Origin: Lachnospiraceae bacterium
GTDB taxonomy: Bacteria > Bacillota > Clostridia > Lachnospirales > Lachnospiraceae
Assembly: GCA_017521985.1 (NCBI GenBank)
Contig: JAFXAZ010000047.1
Location: 1 to 64,000, forward strand
Direction: 5' to 3'
DNA: 64,000 nucleotides
Made by a program: the position numbers and the translations under genes. Positions within the stretch are counted from its first letter, which is position 1. The number at the start of each line of letters is the position of its first letter. The notes below the pieces were generated by a model that was not told the DNA's origin, searched no databases, and worked only from the letters and a program-made list of their open reading frames with translations. Positions 16,306 to 25,407 of this stretch are shown here, in pieces.

Positions 16306-18347
16306 GTGTATGGCAGATTGCAGAGTATTCCATGGTGGTTTCTGTTGTGGCATTATTGATATTAGGAATGAAGCGTCTGTTTCATGACAAGCTGGATGCA
16401 AGGTGGCACTATTTTATATGGCTGGTATTGGCTATACGTATGGTGGTACCCTTTTCGCTAAACTGGCTAAAAAGTACCCTGTCGCTGTTTGAGGCGATAC
16501 CGGTTCATTATTGGGTCCAAGTTTGGCAGCTTAAGGCTGAGCGTGCAGGAATTCCGCACTTTATGGAGGAGATTCCCAGAGTGTATGTAGCTGGTGTGCT
16601 GCTCTTTGGTACATACTATGTGATTACTGCGATTATGGTGCGGATAAAGGTTTTGCGATTAAAGAAAGCAGATGGGGAAATATATGATTTTGTAAACCGG
16701 GTGGCAGAAAAGTATGGTCTGAAGGCGTGCAAGCGTATACGTGTGGGCCGGAGGGCAATGCCATGTGTGTGCGGTCTTATTAGGCCAATTCTGGTGCTCC
16801 CGGAAGAGAATGTTTCCGAAGAGGTTATCCTGCATGAACTGCTGCATCAAAAGTACGGAGATGTTTGGATAAATTATGGATTGCATGTGGTTCGGGCAGT
16901 AAATTGGTTTAATCCATTGATTTGGTATGTAACAAACGTGATTTTAAACGACAGTGAAGCACTTTGTGATCAGCGTGTATTAGCGTGCATGACAAGTAAA
17001 AATGAATTACCGGCGGAAAAGATTTATGGTAATTTATTAATTAACATGGCTGCCCGTAAAGGGACACGAAGTGCTAAAATCGGTACCACCAATATGGCAA
17101 ATTCCTATCGCAGTATGCATACTCGCATCAAGCGGATTGCTGATTTTAAAAAGGTGCCGGCAGGCCTGGGCTTTGCAGCGCTTTGTATTACATTGCTTTT
17201 GAGTGTGTCTTCGGTCAGTTATTGTGAAAGTGTAAAAATTGTTTCCTGCGGGGTAGAGGATGAAAAGGACTTGGAACGCATAGTTTTACGTGCACAGACG
17301 TATCAGGCAGAGAGTAAGGAGGAAGCACTTTACTTGTACATGAAGTCCATGATTGAGATGAATCCGATTTATTTACTTCCGGTTGTGCCTAAGGAAGAAT
17401 CGGCTCTTTTAGAGGAATGGATTTATGAAATGTTTCGCCAGGATAGATTTATCCGCTGGCAGGTGGATGGTAAGTCATATGTAGGAAATGCAGAGGATGC
17501 CTATTATACAGATACTGTTTCTTGGATAAATTTTAAAGAAAAAATAATTGAGAATCCATGGTTTGTATGGAATGGAAATCGGATGACGGACTGTTGGATT
17601 TATAATTTCCATGGGGACGAGGTGAGTGGCTCAGCTACTGCAGAATTGTACGTGTTGGAGGATGAGGTCTCTTTTGTGAACTGGGAGTTGGAGCTTTTGT
17701 ACGAAGACGGATGGAAGGTAAAACGACTGGGAGAAGAGGTTTTTAAAGAATCCGCATGGCAAAGCAACCAAGAGCCTTTGATTTTTACTGAGGCAGAAGG
17801 AGGCGACTGGCTTATTACTGCCTTTGGATATAATGAAGCAAATTTCAATTCGCTTTGTCAAACCAATACCGGTTTACGGTGGTATCAGGGAAAAGTATCT
17901 ACTTTGAGAGAAAAGGAAGAAGCCGCTGAATATCCACAGCAGTTCGATATACAGTACAAAAACACAAGCGTATTTGCAACTTATCAGGGGAAGGAACCTT
18001 TGGAGAATACTAGAATAAGCCTGGTGTGTCAGATGTATGATACTGCCGAAGAAGTGTCCTTAATAGCCGTAGAGCCTGAAGTGAAGAATATGGAAGAAAC
18101 ATGGCAGGAGGCCAGAGAATGGTCCGGTGATACATCTACAGAGCTTCAAGAGATTACGGAAGGTGGTTTTGCCTCCTCCAGTGGGGAAGGTGTCAGATAT
18201 ACCAACCGGGAGCGGGTCGAAAAAGGTGATAAAATCCTGCTGACCGGAGGCGGTGGAGGCTATGATGGCTGGCTTGGTACGGAAGAACTTCATTTTGTGG
18301 TCTGGATTTATTATGACGGCGAATGTGTGGAGGTAATTAAGAAATGA
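16302..18347 (+). CDS. M56 membrane metallopeptidase 2
   Basis: A 681-residue BlaR1-like peptidase. Zinc motif H178-E-L-L-H182 with a downstream N-D-S-E-A-L-C-D segment supplying a likely third ligand. Four N-terminal membrane segments, then one near residue 290 (FAALCITLLLSVSSVSYC) leading to an ectodomain of about 370 residues that has no penicillin-binding motifs. Its C-terminal part includes a Gly-rich GGGGGYDGW. It overlaps the repressor gene upstream and a membrane protein gene downstream (both ATGA), so all three are one operon. The signal is unknown. Confidence 0.87.
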   Translation: MSVWQIAEYSMVVSVVALLILGMKRLFHDKLDARWHYFIWLVLAIRMVVPFSLNWLKSTLSLFEAIPVHYWVQVWQLKAERAGIPHFMEEIPRVYVAGVLLFGTYYVITAIMVRIKVLRLKKADGEIYDFVNRVAEKYGLKACKRIRVGRRAMPCVCGLIRPILVLPEENVSEEVILHELLHQKYGDVWINYGLHVVRAVNWFNPLIWYVTNVILNDSEALCDQRVLACMTSKNELPAEKIYGNLLINMAARKGTRSAKIGTTNMANSYRSMHTRIKRIADFKKVPAGLGFAALCITLLLSVSSVSYCESVKIVSCGVEDEKDLERIVLRAQTYQAESKEEALYLYMKSMIEMNPIYLLPVVPKEESALLEEWIYEMFRQDRFIRWQVDGKSYVGNAEDAYYTDTVSWINFKEKIIENPWFVWNGNRMTDCWIYNFHGDEVSGSATAELYVLEDEVSFVNWELELLYEDGWKVKRLGEEVFKESAWQSNQEPLIFTEAEGGDWLITAFGYNEANFNSLCQTNTGLRWYQGKVSTLREKEEAAEYPQQFDIQYKNTSVFATYQGKEPLENTRISLVCQMYDTAEEVSLIAVEPEVKNMEETWQEAREWSGDTSTELQEITEGGFASSSGEGVRYTNRERVEKGDKILLTGGGGGYDGWLGTEELHFVVWIYYDGECVEVIKK

Positions 18348-18829
18348 CAGCAAAGGGATTGACCTATCTGAAGTGGGGATTTTTTCTAATTTTTGTAAAT
18401 ATTAATGTGGGCAGATGGGACCTGCTGCCGGGATTTTTAGGTATCTTCTTTTTACTTAAGGCGTTGAAAAGCCAGGAAATGACGGAGACAGAGCGCAGAC
18501 TTTGCCCGTTACTGATGATATGGATGGTGGACCAGTTTCTACACTGGGGCTGGGATTTTCATAACGGATTGGAAAGCCTCATTGTTGCGGTGTTAAATAT
18601 TTATATCATGTATATACTGCTTGGAGAAATCGGTCTGCGTGTGGAGAAAGAACAGCCGAAACAGGCCGGCGACCTGCACTTTATCCGGATAGCCCTGACA
18701 ATTCTCTGCGTCCTGGGATATTTGGTCAGCGCGTACCAAAACGAGACAGTTACATTGGGATTGTCTTTGGTCACGATTTCAGTACTGGTTCGTCTGCTAT
18801 GGGTATTGTTTCAAATTGAACCCGTATAA
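18344..18829 (+). CDS. Multi-pass membrane protein of BlaI/M56 operon 2
   Basis: A 161-residue protein with about five membrane segments (GFFLIFVNINVGRWDLLPGFLGIFFLL, LESLIVAVLNIYIMYILLG, IALTILCVLGYLVSAY, LGLSLVTISVLVRLLWVLF). The family is not recognised. The four-base overlap with the M56 gene means it is translated with it. It may be the target or a modulator of that receptor. Confidence 0.65.
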   Translation: MTAKGLTYLKWGFFLIFVNINVGRWDLLPGFLGIFFLLKALKSQEMTETERRLCPLLMIWMVDQFLHWGWDFHNGLESLIVAVLNIYIMYILLGEIGLRVEKEQPKQAGDLHFIRIALTILCVLGYLVSAYQNETVTLGLSLVTISVLVRLLWVLFQIEPV

Positions 18830-18844
18830 GAACGGATGCACATA

Positions 18845-18898
18845 TTGACTTTCGTTGTCTAATGGTGTAGACTATAATAAAAGTCTACACCATTAGAC
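18845..18898 (+). promoter_or_regulatory. BlaI-type promoter and operator 3
   Basis: TTGACT (18845-18850), 17 bp, TAGACT (18868-18873). GTCTAATGGTGTAGAC (18857-18872) and its exact reverse complement GTCTACACCATTAGAC (18883-18898) flank a 10-bp centre. This is a perfect 16-bp inverted repeat over the -10 and start site. Confidence 0.85.
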
Positions 18899-18913
18899 GA
18901 GGAGGTTTTAAGT

Positions 18914-19282
18914 ATGGAGATTCCGAAAATTCATGAAAGTGAGTATCGTTTTTGTCTGATTATGTGGGAACATGAGCCGGTTACTGCTGTGGAACTTGTG
19001 AAACTCTGCCAAGAGCAACTGGGGTGGAAGCGAACCACAACCTATACGGTAATTAAGCGTCTTGGAGAACGTGGGGTGCTGAAGAATGTAGGCGGTAAGA
19101 TTACTTCTCTTGTTTCTAAAGAGGACGCCCAAGCGTGTGAAATCGATGAACTGGTTGAAAAGAAGTTTGAGGGTTCTTTGCCTGCCTTTATAGCTTCCTT
19201 TACAAAGCATCAGGATCTGTCTTCTGAGGAGCTTGACGAGGTGCAGCGGATGATTGACCGTATCAGGAAGGGAGGCGGATGA
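18914..19282 (+). CDS. BlaI/MecI family repressor 3
   Basis: A 122-residue winged-helix repressor (LVKLCQEQLGWKRTTTYTVIKRLGERGVLKN). GAGGAGG directly follows the operator. The partner gene begins five bases after the stop. It resembles repressors 4 and 6 in the W-K-R-T-T-T-Y-T-V-x-K segment but has its own operator sequence. Cytoplasmic. Confidence 0.92.
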   Translation: MEIPKIHESEYRFCLIMWEHEPVTAVELVKLCQEQLGWKRTTTYTVIKRLGERGVLKNVGGKITSLVSKEDAQACEIDELVEKKFEGSLPAFIASFTKHQDLSSEELDEVQRMIDRIRKGGG

Positions 19283-19286
19283 CAGG

Positions 19287-21548
19287 ATGGCTTGGTTTGC
19301 AAATATGATTCAAAAGATGTTGGATTTTACGAACATACTGAACGCAAGCATTGCTGCAACCTGGATGGTGCTGGCAGTTTTCGCTTTGCGTTTGCTTCTG
19401 AAAAAAGCACCGAAATGGACGCGTGTTGCTCTTTGGGGGATTGTTGCAATACGCTTGTTATTGCCTTTTTCCATCGAAAGTGCATTCAGTCTTATTCCAA
19501 GTGCTGAGACGGTACCACAAGAAATTATGAGATATGAGCAAACGCAGTTAAAAGAGCCTGCCTATTTGGATGTGATTTCAAATCCTGTCATTTCCGGTAG
19601 TGTTTCCATAAATTTAGAGCAAACTGCGGAGCGTTTACAGATACAAATGATCCATGCAACATTCATATGGCTTATGGGTATGGGGATTCTGTTTTTATAC
19701 ACCATTCTCAGCTATTGGACATTGCATCGAAAGGTAGATACAGCGGTTTGGTATAGAGGAAATATTTTTCAGAGTGAGAATGTCAGTTCACCATTTGTTC
19801 TTGGTATCATTAGTCCGAGAATTTATCTGCCCTTTCAAATGGATACCCAGGACATGGAGCATGTGATTGCCCACGAACAGGCACATCTAAAGCGTAAAGA
19901 TCACTGGTGGAAACCACTTGGATTTCTTTTGTTGGCAATACATTGGTTTAATCCGGTAATGTGGCTGGCTTATATATTACTGTGTCGAGATATTGAACTT
20001 GCCTGTGATGAAAAAGTTATTAAAAAGATGGGGAACGAACAGCGTGCTGATTATACACAGGCACTCGTATCCTGTAGTATCAACCGTCGCGTGATTGCTG
20101 CCTGTCCTTTGGCTTTTGGCGAGGTGGGAGTAAAGGAACGTGTAAAAAACGTGATGAATTATAAAAAAACTACATTCATACTAATACCCGTTGCATTAAT
20201 TGTCTTTACATTGTTAGCGGTATGTTTTCTAACCAATCCCAAAAAGACAGTGTCGAGCGATATTTATGCACATAAAGGGTATACCGTAATTTATCAACAA
20301 CCGATAGAGCTTACTCTTTCAGTTGACAAAACATTGCTGCCGGATGCCATTTATACGAAAGATGGGTATGAGTTTGAGAAAGGGGAAGTAGTTGCATATC
20401 ATACAGATCATACAACAATCTATCTGCAAAAAGTCATGCTTTCTAATGAAAGCGATGAGCAGTTGTATTTTTTCTTTGATTACTCCTATGATATATCAAA
20501 CTATGGCAGTTTTATTTCACCGCTCTATGTGAAGGATGAAAAGAGTTTGGTAATTGGTTATATGTCGCTAATCAGTAGAGATTTGAAGGATGGGAAGAAC
20601 ACCTATCCGGGGGCACTTTCCGTTCGTGGAGAAGGGCCGGGAGAAGTAATCGTATTTTACGTATCGAAGGATGCCTGTAAAGCGGCGGAAGAAAAGCTTG
20701 AGATTTCAATAACGTGTAATCAGATTTTCTACGCAAAAAAAGGCTATGAAGAGGAAGCCACCGGGCAGGTCGTATATAGACCGCAAGAAATGCTGTCTAC
20801 ATCCGCCAAAATGACCGGTGTGTTTGACAGTTACCTTTATATACCGCAAGGCGATGCAAATTATCGCTACGAAAGAAGCGATATTAATATAAGTACCGTT
20901 ACCAGGGATAAGCAGATTTATAGTTTTACCGAAAAAGCAGATCCGACGGATGTGGATTGGAAGGTCTATGCGCTGAAGGAATATCCCGATTTATCGGCAG
21001 TTTTGGTAGTAGCAGGGACGGATTATCAGTATGTATACCGATATAGCCCGGCAAAACGCTGTGAACCGGATGCTTTAGAAAAGGCTATAGAGGCCCGTTA
21101 TGTGGTTCATATGGACGGTGACGTGACAAACGGACAGGAAACCTGGGAAGCTTTTCTGGACAAGGTGGAAAAAGGAAATGCTGCGTCCGTTCGATTGGCG
21201 CAGTACTTTACATTGGATCGGGAAAGGTGTAGTGAAGAATACTATGAAGCCAACAAGGAAGACTACCCCGTATTATATTTATTTGACTTATATTTTGATG
21301 GAGAAGTTTATACGCTGGAATGGAAAGAGGGAAATAAAGAATATGTAAGAAATTACCGGTATCTTATGCACTATACCGGCGAATCACCTACTGCTAATGC
21401 AGCTTATGATACATATTCCAGATATGTGCTGGTCAATGACCGGGATGTGACATGGGAAGATATACAAAAAGGGATGTTCAGTTCTTATCATGGAGATTAT
21501 ATTGCCCATAATACAGTGTATGTGGATTTATATTACAAACAAAAATAG
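19287..21548 (+). CDS. M56 membrane metallopeptidase 3
   Basis: A 753-residue receptor peptidase. Zinc motif H196-E-Q-A-H200 and the C-R-D-I-E-L-A-C-D-E segment are both intact. The membrane part ends with a segment near residue 300 (ILIPVALIVFTLLAVCFL), and an ectodomain of about 440 residues follows, rich in Tyr and Asp, without penicillin-binding motifs. ATG at 19287 is used; 11 codons of open frame upstream overlap the repressor. A strong terminator ends this two-gene operon. The ligand is unknown. Confidence 0.87.
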   Translation: MAWFANMIQKMLDFTNILNASIAATWMVLAVFALRLLLKKAPKWTRVALWGIVAIRLLLPFSIESAFSLIPSAETVPQEIMRYEQTQLKEPAYLDVISNPVISGSVSINLEQTAERLQIQMIHATFIWLMGMGILFLYTILSYWTLHRKVDTAVWYRGNIFQSENVSSPFVLGIISPRIYLPFQMDTQDMEHVIAHEQAHLKRKDHWWKPLGFLLLAIHWFNPVMWLAYILLCRDIELACDEKVIKKMGNEQRADYTQALVSCSINRRVIAACPLAFGEVGVKERVKNVMNYKKTTFILIPVALIVFTLLAVCFLTNPKKTVSSDIYAHKGYTVIYQQPIELTLSVDKTLLPDAIYTKDGYEFEKGEVVAYHTDHTTIYLQKVMLSNESDEQLYFFFDYSYDISNYGSFISPLYVKDEKSLVIGYMSLISRDLKDGKNTYPGALSVRGEGPGEVIVFYVSKDACKAAEEKLEISITCNQIFYAKKGYEEEATGQVVYRPQEMLSTSAKMTGVFDSYLYIPQGDANYRYERSDINISTVTRDKQIYSFTEKADPTDVDWKVYALKEYPDLSAVLVVAGTDYQYVYRYSPAKRCEPDALEKAIEARYVVHMDGDVTNGQETWEAFLDKVEKGNAASVRLAQYFTLDRERCSEEYYEANKEDYPVLYLFDLYFDGEVYTLEWKEGNKEYVRNYRYLMHYTGESPTANAAYDTYSRYVLVNDRDVTWEDIQKGMFSSYHGDYIAHNTVYVDLYYKQK

Positions 21549-21551
21549 AGA

Positions 21552-21595
21552 AAGCATGAAATCGGAGCGTATGTTTTACGATTTCATGCTTTTAT
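21552..21595 (+). terminator. Strong rho-independent terminator
   Basis: AAGCATGAAATCG (21552-21564) pairs perfectly with CGATTTCATGCTT (21579-21591), then T-rich. It begins three bases after the M56 stop. Confidence 0.9.
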
Positions 21596-21606
21596 TCAGT
21601 TTAAAA

Positions 21607-21659
21607 TTATCGTAATACGATAAATTGTTATTGACATACGAGTTTGATAGTGATATTCT
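21607..21659 (+). promoter_or_regulatory. Promoter with upstream palindrome, DUF2975 cassette A
   Basis: Palindrome TTATCG-N5-CGATAA (21607-21623) lies seven bases before TTGACA (21631-21636); TATTCT (21654-21659) is 17 bp further on. The same layout precedes the second cassette at 51761. The site is upstream of the -35, so it could be an activator or an XRE site. Confidence 0.65.
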
Positions 21660-21722
21660 ATAAACGTAAAAGAAACATAAAAGTAGTTGTAGTCTACATA
21701 ACACTCGATTCGGGAGGTATTT

Positions 21723-22205
21723 ATGAAACAAAATGCATTATCAAAATGGTTAAAATTTATTATTATTGGAGTGGGAAGCTGTGGTTTGATTGTATATGGA
21801 ATGGTTATCCCGATGTTTGGGCAGATATTTGCAACGTATTTGAATGGTGAATTTGATTACTGTTACTGGCCTTGGCTGGGATTCATTTGGGCTACGGGAA
21901 TTCCTTGTTATCTGGTATTGATGTTTGCTTGGAAAATTGCATGTAACATAGGGGAGGATCGGTCTTTTACCGCAGCCAATGCAAAATATTTAAAATGGAT
22001 ATCCATTCTGGCGGCAGCAGATGCAGCTTTTTTCTTTACCGGAAATATTATTTATCTGTTTTTGAATATGAGCCATCCTGGTATTGTGCTGTTTTCTTTA
22101 TTAGTGGTGTTTGCAGGTGTGGCAGTAGCTATTGCAGCAGCCGCCTTGTCTCATCTGGTGTTGAAGGCAGAGGTGCTGCAGGAACAGAGTGATTGGACCA
22201 TATAA
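21723..22205 (+). CDS. DUF2975 membrane protein, copy A
   Basis: A 160-residue protein with four membrane segments, matching the DUF2975 family (W-K-I-A-x-N-I-G-x-D-x-S-F-T-x-x-N-A-K-x-L-K pattern). The family is nearly always encoded next to a small XRE regulator, as here (nine bases downstream). The two probably form a membrane-linked switch. GGAGG precedes the ATG. A second copy lies at 51865-52347 with very similar sequence. Confidence 0.85.
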   Translation: MKQNALSKWLKFIIIGVGSCGLIVYGMVIPMFGQIFATYLNGEFDYCYWPWLGFIWATGIPCYLVLMFAWKIACNIGEDRSFTAANAKYLKWISILAAADAAFFFTGNIIYLFLNMSHPGIVLFSLLVVFAGVAVAIAAAALSHLVLKAEVLQEQSDWTI

Positions 22206-22214
22206 GGAGGAACC

Positions 22215-22430
22215 ATGAAGGGTGAACTTGTTTTTAATATTGATGTAATGCTGGCGAAACGAAAAATGAGTGTGACGGAGTTGGCAGAAAAGGTAGGAAT
22301 TACGATTGCAAATATGTCTATCTTAAAGAACGGGAAAGCAAAAGCGTTGAAGGTGTCAACATTGATTGCGTTGTGTGAGGCTTTGGATTGCCAGCCGGGA
22401 GATATTCTGGAATACCGGGTAAAGGAATAG
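22215..22430 (+). CDS. Small XRE regulator of the YozG type, copy A
   Basis: A 71-residue stand-alone Cro/C1 helix-turn-helix (LAKRKMSVTELAEKVGITIANMSILKNGKAKALKVSTL), followed by ALDCQPGDILEY, typical of YozG-like partners of DUF2975. AAGGAGG precedes the ATG. It probably binds its own promoter. Nearly identical to the protein at 52357. Confidence 0.88.
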   Translation: MKGELVFNIDVMLAKRKMSVTELAEKVGITIANMSILKNGKAKALKVSTLIALCEALDCQPGDILEYRVKE

Positions 22431-22439
22431 GGGGTAGAT

Positions 22440-22751
22440 ATGAAGAAAAAGATTGGTATAGGTATCATTCTTATAGTTGTTTTGGTAATCGTGTTATTTG
22501 CTTTTTCTAAGAATCCTATTGTTTCCTGTAATATTGAGATTCCGGAAAACTATATGGAGGCCGTAAAGGAGCAGGCAGAAGGTGTGTATTCCAAGCGGCT
22601 GCCACTGATACCGGCTTATGTACGGATAGAACGTTATGAGGAGGAAAAATTATATTACACAATATATTATTTTCCATTAGGAACGGTTGGGATGAGCTAT
22701 ATAGAGGGAGTTGGCTACAACATTGAGAAACAACTGAGCCGTTTATCATAA
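22440..22751 (+). CDS. Small membrane-anchored protein of the DUF2975 cassette, copy A
   Basis: A 103-residue protein with one N-terminal membrane segment (IGIGIILIVVLVIVLFAF) and an extracytoplasmic domain of about 75 residues (NPIVSCNIEIPENYMEAVKEQ..). I do not recognise the family. It is the third gene of the cassette and is duplicated with it at 52582. A terminator follows. Confidence 0.7.
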   Translation: MKKKIGIGIILIVVLVIVLFAFSKNPIVSCNIEIPENYMEAVKEQAEGVYSKRLPLIPAYVRIERYEEEKLYYTIYYFPLGTVGMSYIEGVGYNIEKQLSRLS

Positions 22752-22754
22752 TGT

Positions 22755-22795
22755 AAGGATCGTAGACTGGAAAGTTCAGTCCACGGTCCTTTTTT
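22755..22795 (+). terminator. Rho-independent terminator
   Basis: AAGGATCGTAGACT pairs with AGTCCACGGTCCTT (with some wobble) and is followed by TTTTTTG, just after the cassette. Confidence 0.75.
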
Positions 22796-22826
22796 GTTTA
22801 AAGTCTTAAGATTTGTTTAAGAATAT

Positions 22827-22877
22827 TGCGAAGCCAGTCTATTTGTGATAGACTAAAAGTGTCTATAAGTAATAGAC
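22827..22877 (+). promoter_or_regulatory. BlaI-type promoter and operator 4
   Basis: TTGCGA (22827-22832), 17 bp, TAGACT (22850-22855). Dyads AGTCTAT-N5-ATAGACT (22837-22855) and GTCTAT-N5-ATAGAC (22861-22877). Both dyads are base-for-base the same as those of operator 6 at 55521 and 55546. Confidence 0.82.
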
Positions 22878-22894
22878 TGAAAGGAGTTCAGCTT

Positions 22895-23269
22895 ATGGAA
22901 GATATGAGATTAGGTTTGGTAGAATCCCATTTTGCGGATATTGTCTGGAAGCACGAACCAATACATTCCAGACAACTGACTGTGATATGTGAGAAAGAAT
23001 TGAATTGGAAGAGAACGACTACATATACCGTTTTAAAGAAATTATGTAATAGAGGAATATTTCAGAATCAGGATGGGATTGTCAGTTCCCTGATATCAAA
23101 GGATGAATTCTATGCCATTCAAAGCGAAAAATTTGTGGAAGAAACATTTGCAGGTTCTTTGCCACAATTTATCAATGCGTTTGCATCCAGAAAATCCCTT
23201 ACAGCAGAAGAAATTGCACAGATTCGTCAAATGATAGATACATTTGAAGTTACGGAGGAATTGTCATGA
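22895..23269 (+). CDS. BlaI/MecI family repressor 4
   Basis: A 124-residue winged-helix repressor (LTVICEKELNWKRTTTYTVLKKLCNRGIFQ). ATG at 22895 has AAGGAG upstream; the 23 extra codons of open frame cross the operator and are rejected. The stop overlaps the M56 start by four bases. It is almost identical to repressor 6 (55580), and the two share the same operator sequence, so cross-regulation is likely. Confidence 0.92.
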   Translation: MEDMRLGLVESHFADIVWKHEPIHSRQLTVICEKELNWKRTTTYTVLKKLCNRGIFQNQDGIVSSLISKDEFYAIQSEKFVEETFAGSLPQFINAFASRKSLTAEEIAQIRQMIDTFEVTEELS

Positions 23270-24732
23270 CAGCAGTATTTATTAAGTTGTTGAATATGAG
23301 TATCACTGCAAGCTGGTTAATTTTAGCTGTAATACTGCTTCGCATTATTTTAAAAAAGGCACCGAAATGGATTAGATGTATTCTGTGGGGACTTGTGGCG
23401 GTCAGACTTATTTTCCCGTTTTCCATCGAAAGCATATTCAGTCTGCTCCCGAGTGCGGAAACCATTCCGCAGGATATTATGTATGCAGAAAAGCCAATGC
23501 TCCATACCGGTGTGAGTGCAATAAACAGTGTGGTAAATCCTTATATCTCCGAGAGTATGGCTCCGGAGGTTGGAAACAGTATAAATCCCATGCAGGTGGT
23601 GATGAGTCTTGGTACGATAATCTGGATTACTGGAATGATTGTGATGATGGTATATGCTGCCATTAGCTATTTTAGAATTAAAAATAAAGCTGAGGTATCT
23701 CTGCTCGTAAGAGGAAATATATATATTTGTGATTACATAGATACTCCTTTTGTATTAGGTGTTTTTCGCCCCAGCATCTATCTTCCGTCTGCATTAGCAG
23801 AAGATGATAAGGTTGAGTTTGTGATTGCCCACGAGAAAGCTCATATCAGGCGCAGAGACCACTGGTGGAAGCCGCTTGGATTTCTATTACTTACTGTGTA
23901 CTGGTTTAACCCGCTGATTTGGGTTGCATATATTTTGCTTTGTCGGGATATTGAGCTTGCCTGTGATGAGCATGTAATTGGAAGCCTGAATGAGGGAGAG
24001 AAAAGGACTTATTCAGAAGCGTTGTTAGCTTGCAGTATGAGGGCATCCGGTTTTCACCGCAATATGATATCTGCTTGTCCGCTGGCCTTTGGAGAAGTTG
24101 GGGTGAAGGAGCGCGTAAAAACGGTGCTGCATTACAAACGACCTGCATTTTGGCTGGTAGTTTTGGCAGTTTTGGCTTGCATCGTGGCTGCTATTTGCTT
24201 TTTAACGAACCCAAAGGAAAGTACTGATTATACGCTAGCTTCCAAATCCTATCAGCCGGAGGAATTCTTAGGGATGACTTATGGTGATTTTCAAAAGATA
24301 ACAGGGGTGGAAGCAGAGTTTTATCACGCTAATTTTTATACAGCGAATATTCCGAATACGGAGATAACAGCTGTTTTTCTGGCGGAAGGCTGGGATGATG
24401 AGAATGCTATGACCTTACTGCGGAAGGAAGACAAAATAATTCGTCTGGAAGGAAAAGCAGGTGATTTTTGGGATAATTTCTCAACGAAAATGTCCTTAGA
24501 GGAATTTGTGAAGGATAGTAGGTGGAGCAATAAGCTTCTTGATTATACCATCGAAGAAGGTGCCGGAACCGCTTATTATATAGCAAATCAGTATGTGGAA
24601 ATATACTGTGACATGAATGGGGATTCTATGGCAGATCAGATGCTGCAGGTGGCTTTGAATCAAGCTGGTGAGATTGCTCCGAATGCAGAGTGTTGGATGA
24701 TGTCTGTAGAAGGCGGGGCTGAAAGTGATTAG
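23266..24732 (+). CDS. M56 membrane metallopeptidase 4, short ectodomain
   Basis: A 488-residue receptor peptidase. Zinc motif H189-E-K-A-H193 and C-R-D-I-E-L-A-C-D-E are present. A membrane segment near residue 310 (LVVLAVLACIVAAICFL) leads to an ectodomain of about 155 residues that begins SYQPEEFLGMTYGDF and includes the calcium-loop-like D-M-N-G-D-S-M-A-D. It ends just after the point where its close paralogue at 55951 continues for about another 120 residues, so its C-terminus looks cut short. It overlaps the repressor gene (ATGA). Confidence 0.86.
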   Translation: MTAVFIKLLNMSITASWLILAVILLRIILKKAPKWIRCILWGLVAVRLIFPFSIESIFSLLPSAETIPQDIMYAEKPMLHTGVSAINSVVNPYISESMAPEVGNSINPMQVVMSLGTIIWITGMIVMMVYAAISYFRIKNKAEVSLLVRGNIYICDYIDTPFVLGVFRPSIYLPSALAEDDKVEFVIAHEKAHIRRRDHWWKPLGFLLLTVYWFNPLIWVAYILLCRDIELACDEHVIGSLNEGEKRTYSEALLACSMRASGFHRNMISACPLAFGEVGVKERVKTVLHYKRPAFWLVVLAVLACIVAAICFLTNPKESTDYTLASKSYQPEEFLGMTYGDFQKITGVEAEFYHANFYTANIPNTEITAVFLAEGWDDENAMTLLRKEDKIIRLEGKAGDFWDNFSTKMSLEEFVKDSRWSNKLLDYTIEEGAGTAYYIANQYVEIYCDMNGDSMADQMLQVALNQAGEIAPNAECWMMSVEGGAESD

Positions 24733-24776
24733 TATAATAATTATAATTATTTTCCACAACCTTTATTTTCAAAAAG

Positions 24777-24817
24777 TGTTACGCGATGCAACTTTTGGTG
24801 TCTATTAGGATGAAAGG
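24777..24817 (+). promoter_or_regulatory. ECF-type promoter of sigma operon 2
   Basis: TGTTAC (24777-24782), 16 bp, TGTC (24799-24802), then TATTAGGATGAAAGG. Here the GAAAGG block is not the ribosome site, which lies further downstream, so its conservation is independent. Confidence 0.7.
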
Positions 24818-24846
24818 TCTTAATACACACAGAAGGGAGAGGAAAG

Positions 24847-25407
24847 ATGGACGATAGGCAGATTATTGAATTGTATCATGAGCGCTCAGAAACTGCCATT
24901 TCGGAAACTGCAGACAAATATGGAAAATATTGTTTTTACATTGCGTATCACATCCTTTATAATGAACAGGACAGCGAAGAGTGTGTAAACGATACATATT
25001 TACGGGCATGGGGAGCTATTCCGCCCCACTATCCAAACAATTTGTCAGCGTTTCTTGGCAAAATTACACGCAACCTTGCATTGAACAGATATCGGTATTA
25101 TATGAGAGAAAAGCGTAGGATGGAACAGACTTCCCTGGTGATTGATGAATTGCAGGAGTGTGTCCCGGCTTTTGATAATACGGAACAGGCTGTGGAGGAA
25201 AAGCTATTGGTGGAAGTACTTAACCGTTTTTTACATGGATTGCCGGTTGAGAAGAGAATGATGTTTTTAAGACGATATTGGTATATGAGTTCAATTAGGG
25301 AAATTGCGGAAGATTATGAAATCAGTGAGGGGAAAGTGAAAATGACTTTACTCCGTATCAGAAACAAGTTGAAGCAGACTCTTGAAAAGGAAGGTATCGT
25401 TTTATGA
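24847..25407 (+). CDS. ECF-like sigma-70 family factor 2
   Basis: A 186-residue two-domain sigma factor. Region 2: DSEECVNDTYLRAWGAIPPHYPNNLSAFLGKITRNLALNRYR. Region 4: FLRRYWYMSSIREIAEDYEISEGKVKMTLLRIRNKL. GGGAGAGG precedes the ATG. The stop overlaps the anti-sigma-like gene by four bases. The promoter upstream fits the shared ECF pattern. Confidence 0.92.
   Translation: MDDRQIIELYHERSETAISETADKYGKYCFYIAYHILYNEQDSEECVNDTYLRAWGAIPPHYPNNLSAFLGKITRNLALNRYRYYMREKRRMEQTSLVIDELQECVPAFDNTEQAVEEKLLVEVLNRFLHGLPVEKRMMFLRRYWYMSSIREIAEDYEISEGKVKMTLLRIRNKLKQTLEKEGIVL

Noticed and set aside
18845-18898. The perfect inverted repeat read as a transcription terminator
   Set aside because: It lies over a promoter directly before a repressor gene, has no T-run, and matches the operator layout of the other five BlaI genes.
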